NCBI GenBank assembly: GCA_951799445.1
Contig: OX637291.1
Location: 11,968,501-12,032,500, forward strand
Direction: 5' to 3'
DNA length: 64,000 nucleotides
DNA from: Pseudisothecium myosuroides
Taxonomy: Eukaryota > Streptophyta > Bryopsida > Hypnales > Lembophyllaceae
Part shown: positions 12,862 to 22,900 of the stretch, piece after piece
Numbering within the stretch: the stretch's first letter is position 1
Layout: each line of letters starts with the position of its first letter
Program-made: the position numbers and the translations under genes
The notes under the pieces: generated by a model
Seen by the model: the letters and a program-made list of their open reading frames with translations, nothing else
Database searches by the model: none
What the model was told of the DNA's origin: nothing

Positions 12862-13470
12862 CAGTAAGGTCTACTTCTTTTATGAAATTTCCAGTCAATT
12901 TTCACTAGAAAGTTCAACAACTTTAGGAAGCTCTAGCATGCTCAAAAATGAACCGATTTTGGAACTGCAAATTGCGTTGGAATTGAAATGAAGTGCACTT
13001 CAACTTCATAACAAGTGGAAAATGAATAATTTCAAATCATACAACAATTTGGATTTCTTTTATACTCTATCTACCATTTCATAGAGAACCTTAGAAAATA
13101 GTCAAAGTTTTTTTGCAATGGGGTGAAGAACAAGCAAGAAATCATACAAGCAATTCAAGTGGTATGAGATCAAGTATCTCTAAAGCAATTGTGAAGGTTC
13201 ATTTCTCATATATACTATTGAATACAAGTTGAAATTTTCACAAATGTTGGCAATAGTAGATAGTATATAGTGTATATAAAACATCAAATTCTTTGTATGT
13301 TTTTCAATTACATATGTGTGTGTTTGTAATGATGATAAAGTAGACTTTAGTGTGATTCCAACGCATCTCAAAATTCAAAATTCTGTTCAATTTTGAGCAT
13401 ACACAGGCCTCCCAAAGTTGACATTATTTCAACAAAATGCAAAAATTTGTAAATGAAGCAGACCTTATTG
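12862..13470. mobile_element. TA-flanked MITE, CAGTAAGGTCT family, copy 1 (609 bp)
   Basis: Ends are CAGTAAGGTCTACTTC and, inverted, CAATAAGGTCTGCTTC, with TA on both sides (12860-12861 and 13471-13472). The interior is about 85-90% identical by eye to the two elements at 47733-48340 (inverted) and 48348-48946, which are close to the same length. No coding capacity. The termini resemble the pogo/Tc1 group, so mobilisation in trans is likely. Confidence 0.8.
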
Positions 13471-14080
13471 TACATTGGCTACATGCTTGAAAAATTTCAG
13501 ATCATTTGGAATTGTACAACATATAGGAAAAAAATATTAAGTAGAAAGAAATATATAATGATTTAAAATACTAAATTGTTAAGAATTTAGTTATGGAATT
13601 GAAAAATGCCAATCCTAATGGTTGTAATGTTGTAATAAATAATCCACACCCAATGTTTTTAATTTTTTTCAAAAATATTGAAAACTGAGTTAAATAAAGG
13701 ACTTCAAAGTTTATTTTAGAATAGAGAATCCATAACTACCCGCAAACTAAAACTCCTCATAACTTTCATCTCATAAATCAAAATGGGATGATTAAAAGCT
13801 TTCCATGTATATATAAAGACAATTTCAAATTTTTATTTCATTAAAAAGTAATTTTTTAAGAATTTTTTGGGGCTACCAGGGGTGCCTACACTTCGGTGAA
13901 AATTACATATCATTCAATATTTTTTTTAATCATATAGTCAAGAGTTATGAAAATTATTGTGCCTTAAAGCTCCTCCTTGAACACATGTTGTGTGAAAATT
14001 TCAAAGAAAAAAATAAAAATTTCATTCATAGTGAGTTGCCCAAAAATTGCTAAGCTGCCAAAAAAAACGTAGTGTAGTCC
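13471..14080. repeat. Dispersed AT-rich repeat, copy A (second copy at about 22265-22900)
   Basis: Starting with 'TTGGCTACATGCTTGAAAA', this stretch runs colinearly with about 22265-22900 for some 600 bases, including the shared 'AGGACTTCAAAGTTTATTTT'. The MITE at 12862-13470 abuts its left end exactly. Family unknown; no coding frame survives. Confidence 0.65.
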
Positions 14081-15059
14081 TTTAGGGTTTAAATTTTGGA
14101 AACACAATGAAATTATTTAAGGTCATTACACTTCATTGTGACCGGCTTTTGAGACCAACTCAAATAGATTCCTGACCAAAATATACAGCCTTCATTCATG
14201 CTTGCCGAGGGGTGATTTGGGATGAACCTATTTATAATACTTTAAAATTTGCAATATATTCTTATAGTGTCAAAAAATTGCATTCCAAAAACATCTAGAA
14301 TTCTCTTCTGATTGCCAACAAGATCCAACCCAAAAACATTCTTGTTTAATCCTTAAACGTCGACGCAACCATTCTATGACAGAAAATCAAATTGTGTAGG
14401 ATAGAAATACAACTATTCATCTTTTGAATTTGTTGTAAAAAAAAAAGATCTTCTATAGTAGCTTGACTTCCAATGAGCACTTTTGCAATTTTTTAAGCCG
14501 ATGATTCACACGGTAATGCAAAAGGATGATTTCGAGGGTCACCCCTTCGTCCTTTAAGGGTTAGTAGGAACCGTGCATGCTCAAATCCTTATTTGAATAA
14601 TTTCAGGTGTTATTAATTTTTCCCTCCTTTCTTCAATCCTAGGAACCTTTCCATGGAACCAAATTGAGTTGTACTCTTTTTTTCTTTTACTTGCAGGACT
14701 TTAAAGTAGTCATTTGAAGTTTGCATTCTGAATCTATTTTCCCCCAACTAAGGAAAAATGTAAAAAATTACTTCTATTTTGTGGTTGCTTAGTGTCCTTT
14801 GTTCTTCATTTCTCCTATTGAGTTCTTTCCCTCTTCTAGCTACTTTGGAGCCTCTAAATCCAAATTTGAATTCAAAATTTCCAAATTTTGTCATGGGTGG
14901 CAAATAAAAAATTCCAATGTTTCTTATGGATAAAAACGCAGACTTTAAATGACCACTTTAACATTTTGCCTTTTAATTCACCGTTGTCTGTTTCAAAGGA
15001 AAAAAATTCTAGGTGCAAAATTTATAAAATTCTGTTATTTTATAAATTTTCAAAGGAGC
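14081..15059. other. Repeat-derived spacer
   Basis: AT-rich, no gene seen. The part at 14100-14350 is similar to 42480-42720 ('AAGGTCATT...TTGTGACC', 'AGAATCT...ATTCCAA'), and 14450-14490 carries the 'CTTGACTTCCAATGAGCAC' motif of the dispersed repeat also seen near 12140, 32330 and 63940. Confidence 0.5.
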
Positions 15060-15250
15060 TACAGTGACTCCAAAAACTGAGTCTATGCATCAAACAAGCA
15101 GTTTTAGAGCCACTTAACAAAGAGATAATGACATATTTAGTAGATGTAAAATTTGGATGTAAAAGAACTACAAGTTGACTTTAAGATGATGTCATGATGA
15201 CATCATCAACTCCAATAGGGTTTTTTTGAGAGAGTCAAACACGTCGGGAA

Positions 15251-15270
15251 TGCACAGACTCAGTTTTTGC
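15251..15270. repeat. Internal copy of the TIR core, left, inverted
   Basis: TGCACAGACTCAGTTTTTGC is the reverse complement of the TIR core with one mismatch. It lies between the left TIR and the transposase start and faces the outer repeat, about 180 bases centre to centre. Likely a second transposase-binding site. Confidence 0.75.
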
Positions 15271-15402
15271 GGCGCTCTTCGCAACCTTCTTCGGCGACTC
15301 GTACGTTCTCATTTCTTCGTGAAATTTGGTCATTTTTTTTCTGAGGGTGTGTGTAAGATTGTGTTGAACACTTCTTGTGATTTGTAGAGGTTGTAAGGGA
15401 GG

Positions 15403-16419
15403 ATGAGGCCGATTTCTAGAGACAAAGAGCAAAATATTGTAGCCTTGATAGAAAAGGGAAGAAGCAGTAGAGAGATTGCAGAGAGTGTGGGTTTATCGCA
15501 ATCCACAGTGAATAGAGTGAGAAAGCGTGTTTCTCATAGCTTAGAATTGTCTAAAGGAGGTCGTCCTAAGGTCCTTACAGAGTGGGAGAGGAGATATGCT
15601 TCACGTTTAGTTACTGTTGGAGGTTTAGAAACTGCAATAGAGGCTGCAAAAGTGCTTAGGAGAGAGACGGGTGTAGAAATATGTGACAATACCTTGAGGA
15701 ATGCTTTGAGTGAACAGGGATTGTCTTCTTCTACAAAGATTAAGAAGCCTTTTTTGAGTTAGAAGAACATCAAAGCAAGATTTCATTTTGCTCAAACCTA
15801 TAAAGATTGGACAGTGAGTGATTGGGAGAGGGTTGTGTTTAGTGATGAAACGAAAATTAGTCGTTTCAACTCAGATGGGAGGACTTGGTGTTGGATTGAG
15901 GATAAAGAGAACATTCCTATGCGTGCTGTAAACCAAACTGTTAAACATGGTGGAGGTAGCATTATGCTTTGGAGTTGTTTGACTTGTAGAGGATTGGGGG
16001 GATTGCACAATATACAGGGACGTTTGAATTCTAGAGGCTACATTGCAGTTTTAGAGCGAGATTTGTACAGTACATTGCGTACATTAGGGTTTGTTGTTGA
16101 AGAAGTCATTTTCCAACAGGACAATGCTAGCGTGCATACGGGGAAGATTGTTCAAGATTGGTTTGGGAAGCAACCATTTTGTGTTTTAGAGTGGCCTGCA
16201 CAATCCCCTGACCTAAATCCTATTGAACATGTGTGGGCTTCACTCAAACGGCGATTGAACTCTTATTCTACTCCTCCTAGCGGTATCCTTCAATTATGGG
16301 AGCGAGTGCAAGAGATTTTCTTCTCCATTAGTCTAGAAGAGTGCAAGAGATTGTATGCTAGCATGCCTGATCGAATTGCAGCTATTTTGGCTGCAAAAGG
16401 ACGATGGACAGATTTTTAA
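15403..16419 (+). pseudogene. Tc1 (DD34E) transposase, one in-frame stop at codon 120
   Basis: A 339-codon frame runs from ATG 15403 to TAA 16419 and is broken only by TAG at 15760-15762; the downstream part stays in the same frame. The N-terminal half has two helix-turn-helix segments (residues about 5-45 and 65-115) separated by a GRPK motif at about 53-56, the usual TIR-binding paired-like domain. The catalytic half has D148 (FSDET), D240 (QQDN) and E275 (PDLNPIEHVW), with 34 residues between the last two, i.e. the Tc1 DD34E signature rather than the DD39D of typical plant mariner-like elements. The GGG motif (KHGGGSIMLW) is intact. Apart from the amber codon, length and motifs are complete. 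Confidence 0.88.
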
Positions 16420-16438
16420 GTGATTTCTGAGGTGTAGT

Positions 16439-16458
16439 GCAAAAACCGAGTCTATGTA
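16439..16458. repeat. Internal copy of the TIR core, right, inverted
   Basis: GCAAAAACCGAGTCTATGTA lies 19 bases after the transposase stop and faces the right outer TIR at the same ~181-base distance as on the left. The symmetry argues that both are functional subterminal sites rather than chance. Confidence 0.75.
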
Positions 16459-16794
16459 TATATTTTGTTTCAACATCTTTCTCTACTTTGTTGTAATTGA
16501 AATCATCTTATTATTATTATGGTATTGTGTAGTACTTTGTACTCTACAATTTTTCTTTTTACAGCTTCTGATTTCGATCACTCATGTTTGCGGCATTTTC
16601 ATTTGAAATTGTTTGTTTGATGCATAGACTCAGTTTTTGGAGTCACTGTATGCTTCAGTCTGACTTTGGGTCAAAGGCCAACACGCCACTCAAGGAGTTC
16701 AGACTCTCAGACGCTTGGAACTCTTCAATGGATATCTTAATTAGCAGAAGTGTGTGGCATTTATGTGGCGTTAATGGTTATGTTTATAAGCTTA

Positions 16795-18168
16795 GGGCAT
16801 CTCCACCGGTTCACTGTAAAGCAACACGCCAAACTAGTTTATACCGTGACTTTTCTATCAGACAGGGGCCGCGTGGTTCCCGGGCTCCCACCGGATCAGG
16901 GATGGAAGCACGGCAGTCCACGGGCCCCGAGGTGCAATGACAATGAATTGAATGAACACAAGTGAAGTAGTAGGCACTGGACACCGGGCTGTTGGCCTAA
17001 AAAACTGATCAGCACAGGCCCTATTCGAAACACAGAGGCGAAAACTAGGAGCTCTTTCTGAGGCGCAAACTGGGAGCTTTTTTAGGCGGAAACTCAGAGC
17101 TCTTTTTGAGTTTTGGATTCAAGCTCTGAGTGCACTATTTCTTGGTTTAGGGTCACTGTTTGATGTTTTGAGGTGTGTTGAGGTCCACCTCAACGCACCT
17201 CAACACACTTTTACTTTTTTTTATTTGAATTGAAATAAAAATAAAAACTAAAAAGTGTGTTGAGGTGTGTTGAGGTCCACCTCAACACACCTCAACACAC
17301 TTTTACTTTTTTGTATTTGAATTGAAATCAAAATAAAAACTAAAAAGTGTGTTGAGATGGGTTGAGGTCCACCTCAACGCACCTCAACACACTTTCATGT
17401 TTTAACAGAATTCAAATCAAAAGTAATCAAAATAGTATTTTCTTTTTAAATAGGAATTCCAATAAATATGAAACTTGAAACTTCTAAATATAATGAATTC
17501 ATATTGGAAAAGAGTACTATTTTGGTTTAGGGATTTTAAATCCAAACAAACTCACTATCCTCATATTGTTTCCACTATCTTGGTCAATTGATGAGTTCTA
17601 ATTTCAAATTGAAAGTTTAAGTTGATTCTTGGTCAATTGATAAGTCCATGAAAAAACTAAAAAGAGTTTAAATCTCTTCTTGGTCTCAAAATGGAACCAA
17701 GAAAAGAAATTCAAATCTCTTCTTGGTCTCAAAATGGAACCAAGAACAAAAAATCTTAAATTTAAATCTCTTCGTGGACAATTGATGAGTCCTAACTTTA
17801 AATTGTAAGTTTAAATGTCTTCTTGGTGAATTGGTGGGGCCTCAACAAAAAATTTATGTGTAAATGTCATCCCGGTCTCAAAATGGAAAAAACACTTGCT
17901 ATGCCTCGCTCGATGGGCAATTGTTCCTCCTGCCCGAACTGCGCCCCCATGCGGCACCATTGGAAGACGTGCTGTGACTCGGTCTTCTTGTCAGTGCTGT
18001 GCCTAGAGTCAAACATGCGAGGGACGGGAGCTTCAAGTGTCGTGAAAAAAACTTTCAGTGACCGGCGTTGAAAATAATGACAGGCTGCAACTGGTGGATC
18101 CTTGTTTTGCTTAAGGGCACGGAAAACCCTTTGAAGGGAGCGTTTAGAGTGAACCGGTGGAGATGCCC
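16795..18168. mobile_element. Non-autonomous PIF/Harbinger-type element (1374 bp, TTA target duplication)
   Basis: The ends GGGCATCTCCACCGGTTCAC and, inverted, the same 20 bases at 18149-18168 are flanked by TTA on both sides (16792-16794 and 18169-18171), as in PIF/Harbinger-Tourist elements. No transposase frame is present. The middle holds three tandem palindromic units (17170-17395). The GC-rich ends (16850-16940 and 17930-18060) differ from the AT-rich centre and could be captured host sequence, but I recognise no gene. Confidence 0.82.
17170..17395. repeat. Three tandem palindromes, ~107-bp period
   Basis: Each unit is a long hairpin whose stem reads AAAAGTGTGTTGAGGTGTGT into a two-base CC centre (TTGAGGTCCACCTCAA). 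The middle one, 17251-17304, is a perfect 26+2+26 inverted repeat; the outer two carry a few mismatches or are trimmed. They are separated by a repeated A/T linker (TATTTGAATTGAAAT). Confidence 0.88.
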
Positions 18169-18248
18169 TTAGTATAGAATATAGATGGCACTTCAAAGCT
18201 ACCTTAATAATTAGGTTGTTGCAACTTGCCTAACATAAGTTACACTAA

Positions 18249-19244
18249 GAGCATCGCCACCCATTCCCCGGAAACAAGGTTGGGGGAATAGGTTGGCCCG
18301 TGTCCGGTAGCTCCCGTGTTGCTTCCTTCCCCCATTCATTCACAGGGAGGCGAACATATCGAAAGAAGACAAATGAATGCATTCATTACTTGTCATAACA
18401 AAGAGCCAATCAAAATTCGAATTGAATAAAAAAAGATAAGAGATGGCTCACAACCCAAGCTAAGTCACTCAAATTCATTAATGACTTGAAGGAATTAAGA
18501 ACAAACCCGACAATATCAAGCTCGGGTCAAAGTGTGGGGGGGACGGGGAAGTTAGGCCTTCCTGCCATGTGAGCCAGGCCGGTCAAGTTCGTCGGGGAGC
18601 TACAGGGACAAAGTTGTGAATTGTCCTGCCATGTGCACCCGGTGGGTGGGTATTATAAGAAAACCCCGTTTTAGGTGACGAGCCCTAATTTTTTATGACA
18701 GATTTTAGGTGATGTCAATGTTGACAACCCAGAAAATTTATGTCAACAAAAATGTACAACGTAACATCAATGTTGACATAAAAACATTGGATTGTCAATA
18801 TTGATGTTACATTGTACATTTTTGTTGACATAAATTTTTTGGGCTGTCAACATTGACATCACCTAAAATTCGTCATAAAAAATTAGGGATCGTCACCTAA
18901 AATGAGGATTTCTTATAGTGGGGGAGAGATCGAGTAAGAATCCCCCACGTGTGGTTTCCTTCAAGATTGTTCCATCTTCACCAATGGGGTTGTCCACCGA
19001 TGATTAGTGAAACTTGAAATCCTACTTCTCCGCTCACTAAGGCCGACAAGACAATCGATGTTCATTTCTTGTCATTTAGTGCTTTTTCTGCCAGCTCGGC
19101 TCACATGGCAAGAGGCCCTTAGTGTTGGGAGAGGTCATTTTGGAGTAACCGGTCTGATTTTGTCCCTCCTTGGGTCCGCGGTGGCTCACTTTTCCTTAGC
19201 CATCCCCGTCCAAGCCCCGTCCCCGTGAATGGATGGCAATGCTC
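18249..19244. mobile_element. PIF/Harbinger-type MITE (996 bp, TAA target duplication)
   Basis: The ends GAGCATCGCCACCCATTC and, read inward from the right, GAGCATTGCCATCCATTC are flanked by TAA on both sides (18246-18248, 19245-19247). The interior is relatively GC-rich and non-coding. It carries a younger CACTA-like MITE at 18651-18920. Confidence 0.8.
18651..18920. mobile_element. CACTA-like fold-back MITE (270 bp) nested in a PIF-type element
   Basis: The whole element is a near-complete hairpin. The right end read inward is CACTATAAGAAATCC; the left is TATTATAAGAAAACC. Arms of about 125 bases meet around 18785. GGG flanks both sides (18648-18650, 18921-18923), fitting the 3-bp duplication of CACTA elements. 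Confidence 0.8.
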
Positions 19245-21481
19245 TAAGGTAGCAACACCCATAACCATCACATCTCAAATCTTGGAAATTTGTGGAAGTG
19301 AATAGATGTGATTACAAGGATGTACTACATCTCAACATCACACCCTAGTGGTGGTATTAGGTGCATTTGCAATCGGCTCTTTAAAAATTCATAACTTATT
19401 CTCACAGTATCCAAATAATACATTTGAAAATGCACATGCATTATTTTTCTCTTGCTAATAGGATCCTATAATTTGTTGTATGTTTATTAATAATAATCAT
19501 ATTCAAAATCCTTAATTTGACGGTTATAGGTGCTACTACCTTACTAGTAGGCTTTGAACAACTGAAAGTTTTGTTGTTGTTGTTTGCAAATGAGAGCACT
19601 AAGGGAGACGACCCGTTTCCGATCACTTAAGCAATTCAGCGTATCTGGTGTATGGGTATGGTGAGGGGGAAAATTTCCCTGTTTAGATAAATAGATTCCA
19701 GAAGGATTTCATATTTTTGTACATTTTTTCCCTCAAAAACAAAATTACTATGAAATTTTATTGTGAAGATTTCATTCAATCTATTCTTGTTATATAGGTC
19801 TCCCTATTTCCAACCATAGGCTGGTTACAAAATCGACAATGCTTCAATGCAAGTGATAATTGTAGCCTCCAATGTACATTTTGTAATCATTCTATGCTTT
19901 TATTGTATACCTCCCCAATATTTGTACTGCCCCTGCTCACAAATATTTACATGAGTTGTCACCTAAACCACCAGCTGATCGGAAACAAAGCAGTCTAACT
20001 AACGAAAATGGGTGCCTGATCGGAAATGGGTCGGCTCTCTTACCGAATGTTCAAGATATTTTTTGAGTTTTATGAGCTATTTTCCTTCAATTCCCACAAT
20101 CAACCGTTTTTCCAAGTCCATTTTTTCACCAATTTTTTTCCACTGTTTTCAAATTCCAACCAGTTTCTTCCCCAATTCCACCAGCTAACAATGAACTACG
20201 ATAACCAGAAATTCTCCCTGAACATTGGTACAACCCAAGCCAGGAGTTGGTTGCTTTCAACAAAGTTTAAAGTTCAAACCCCAATTATTATACAGTCTAA
20301 CCTAGACTACGCTACTAATTACAAAGGTAGGCTTCACAGCCCCACCCATTGGATCCTGCCATCCACTCTGCCCAACTTCCTTTAGGCTCAGATTTTCAAA
20401 ATTTACTCCTGTGTACCATTGTTCAATGCTTACATTTGACCAAAGAAGAAGAAGGAAGGACCAACTTAACTTAGATCTTCTTGAAGCTCGTGTGAAACTG
20501 AACTCAAAAACAAGGGTCACCATTTGTACATGACCGCATATCAAAGTCTTGAGAGTTGAGAGGGATGACAATGGGAGACAATGTATGACATAAGGTAGAA
20601 CAGCCTATGAGGCTATGACCATCCAGGTTTGGGGTATTTTGTGCAATGTGCTGATTGTTGCCTATATTTTTTGGAGAAAGAATTAAGGATTACATAACGC
20701 TCGAAAGCCAGGGAGGCTTGAGAGCATTACAATGGTGCTAGTATGTGAGTCCAAGAATGAAAGCTTGTGAGCATTGAGACTACAATATAAGTATTTATAA
20801 TATAGATATCACACAATATAGAAGGTGTATGTATCATAAACACTTATAATATGGATATTTGTAACATATATACCCTATAATCATAGACGGCTTCTATAGT
20901 ATATACACCTATAACATAGGTGTGTAGTCTTCTAGGCTCATAGGCTCACACTCCTATGCTCACATAATAGCAACTCTTGAGAACATTATGGGACATAATG
21001 TCAAAGGTGATACTTCATCACAAGTGTCCATTTCTGTACTTTTTTCAAATCTAAGGGCGTAGAAAGAGGGGCTCGGTTATGATTCATAACCCACTTCTGA
21101 CTCTCCAATGCAATGGTGCCAAGTTTGCCTTGAAAACCGGACTTGGCATTATGGTTGGACAATCCATAGCCAATCACCTATACAATTTTGCAACAAATCG
21201 TGAGCAATATGAAGTGATGTAAATTTTTCCCTTATAGAGAGATAGGAAATATGGGGATTGCAAATTTTGTGTAATTCTATTCCCAAAATTAAAATTACTA
21301 TGAATTTTGGGAGCCAAAAAGTGCTCCAAATCCATAGCCAATGTTTAGACTCTTCCAATTCCTATCATTCAAGCTTACTATTTCCCACACACTGTGGGGC
21401 ATGTGTCATGACTTTATTAGTCCAAATCTTGAAAAGGAGAAAAAAAATCATTCCAAGCTTTGGTTGGAAATACCTGCACCT
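19245..21481. other. Intergenic spacer
   Basis: No gene is supportable. A decayed inverted-repeat element of about 20737-20960 (rich in 'TATAATATGGATAT' and 'TATAACATAGG') has an inverted relative at about 28623-28803. The open frame at 20026-20385 (+) is proline/phenylalanine-rich chance sequence. Confidence 0.5.
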
Positions 21482-21774
21482 CATTACAAAAAAATTCAGG
21501 CCTGGGGAGGGCCGCGAGTTCTCAACCCCCCCGGTGCAATTGTAGAGGAATTAAAACTACTTTTTTTTCCAGCTGATGTGGCACTACTTGTGCCACGTCA
21601 GCGACACGTCAGATTTCAGTATTTTTTATTATTTTTTATTTTTTTAATATTTATTTTTTCAAAAAAAATTATTTTTAAAAAAAAATTATTTTTTTATTTT
21701 CCTGTAATTGCACCGCGGGGCGCCGAAACAAGTTTTCTTAACGGCCCTCCGCAGGGCTCAGATTTTTTCTAATG
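21482..21774. mobile_element. CATTA-ended MITE (293 bp)
   Basis: Ends: CATTACAAAAAAATTCAG then a GGGGAGGGCC block on the left; inverted on the right CATTAGAAAAAATCTGAG then a GCGGAGGGCC block. GC-rich caps surround a nearly pure A/T core, as in the larger element at 25555-26102. CACTA-superfamily affinity is inferred from the CA(C/T)TA-type terminus; no convincing target duplication. Confidence 0.65.
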
Positions 21775-22264
21775 TATAGGTTGGGTATGGATCCTTGATT
21801 GGAAATGAGTGGTCCAACCTTAGTTTAATTGATTGAAATACATTCAAGTGGAATCATATTAATCTGATACAAATTGACATTGATATGAATTTTCAAATAC
21901 ATTTGGTACAAAAAATATAAAACCATTAGTAGGTGGGGATCATGACCATCTTAACTACTAAAATTCCATGACTATGTTTTCACCAAAAACGCTCAAAAAT
22001 TGCCATTTTTAGTCCAAGTACCAAATTTTTTTTAAAAAAACTTTTTTTGACACATGTAACCATAGGATCTTGTAGTATGCTGACTTTAGAACATGTGGTA
22101 AAAAATTCAAAAATTTCCACAGCTTGGATTGCAAGATATAAACATTCAAATTCACTGAAATTATTTTTTTGGCCCTGTGAAAAACAGGGCAATTGCACTT
22201 CACAAGCTCACTTTTCTATGAGAAAATGTCCAAAATGGTGATTCTTTTTTTAATTCATTTTCCT

Positions 22265-22447
22265 AGACAAGTTGGCTACATGCTTGAAAATTTTCACATC
22301 ATTTGGACTTGTACAACATATAGGAAAAAAATAGTAAGTAGAAAGAAGTAGAAAATGATTCAAACTATAAAATTGTTAAGAATTTAGTCATAGAATTGAA
22401 AAATGTCAATCCCAATGGTTGCAATGTTGTAATAAACAATCTTAATC

Positions 22448-22500
<53 letters not shown>

Positions 22501-22900
22501 TTTAAATATTGAAAATTGAGAAAGTAAAGGACTTCAAAGTTTATTTTAGACTTGAAAATCTATAATTGCCCGTAAACTAAAATTCCTCATAAGTTTTGAC
22601 TCATTGATGAAATGGAATGAATAAAAGCTTTTTACATATATATAACTCTAGAAAACCAATCTCAAATTTTATTTTTTGAAAAAAATGATTTTTCTAATTT
22701 GCCCTGACTGCCCATTAAAAAAAACTTATTAGGCCATAAATTTTGACTCCTATTTTCAAATGTCATGAAATTTAGTGCATATGAAAGATATTCTTTGTCT
22801 TCACGTTTTATTTTAGGCATATGCAAATCCTCATTCACACCAGCTTGCCCTGATATTGTTATGTTGCCAAAAAACACATGTTGGTCCTTTACGGGTTAAG
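22265..22900. repeat. Dispersed AT-rich repeat, copy B
   Basis: Colinear with 13471-14080, same orientation. It lacks the 609-bp MITE that abuts copy A, and contains a TTA expansion where copy A has only a short T-rich stretch. Confidence 0.65.
22448..22500. repeat. (TTA)n microsatellite
   Basis: About 17.7 uninterrupted TTA units inside a dispersed repeat; likely length-polymorphic. Confidence 0.97.

Larger units (their letters stand above)
15062..16648 (+). mobile_element. Tc1-like DNA transposon (1587 bp) with perfect TIRs and TA duplication
   Basis: The left end CAGTGACTCCAAAAACTGAG (15062 onward) and the right end are exact inverted copies over 35 bases (15062-15096 versus 16614-16648). 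Beyond that they stay similar for about 10 more bases, then diverge. Both ends are flanked by TA (15060-15061, 16649-16650). A degenerate copy of the core CAAAAACTGAGTCTATGCAT sits about 180 bases inside each end (15251-15270 and 16439-16458), in the opposite orientation to the neighbouring outer copy. Identical TIRs mean a recent insertion. Confidence 0.92.

Noticed and set aside
20260..20330. tRNA-like 'AGTTCAAACCC' T-arm motif
   Set aside because: No matching A-box or cloverleaf arms at the proper distance. No tRNA gene could be supported anywhere in the window.
20737..20960. Well-defined MITE with relative at 28623-28803
   Set aside because: Similarity between the two is real but patchy, and I could not fix ends or a target duplication, so it is mentioned only within the spacer entries.
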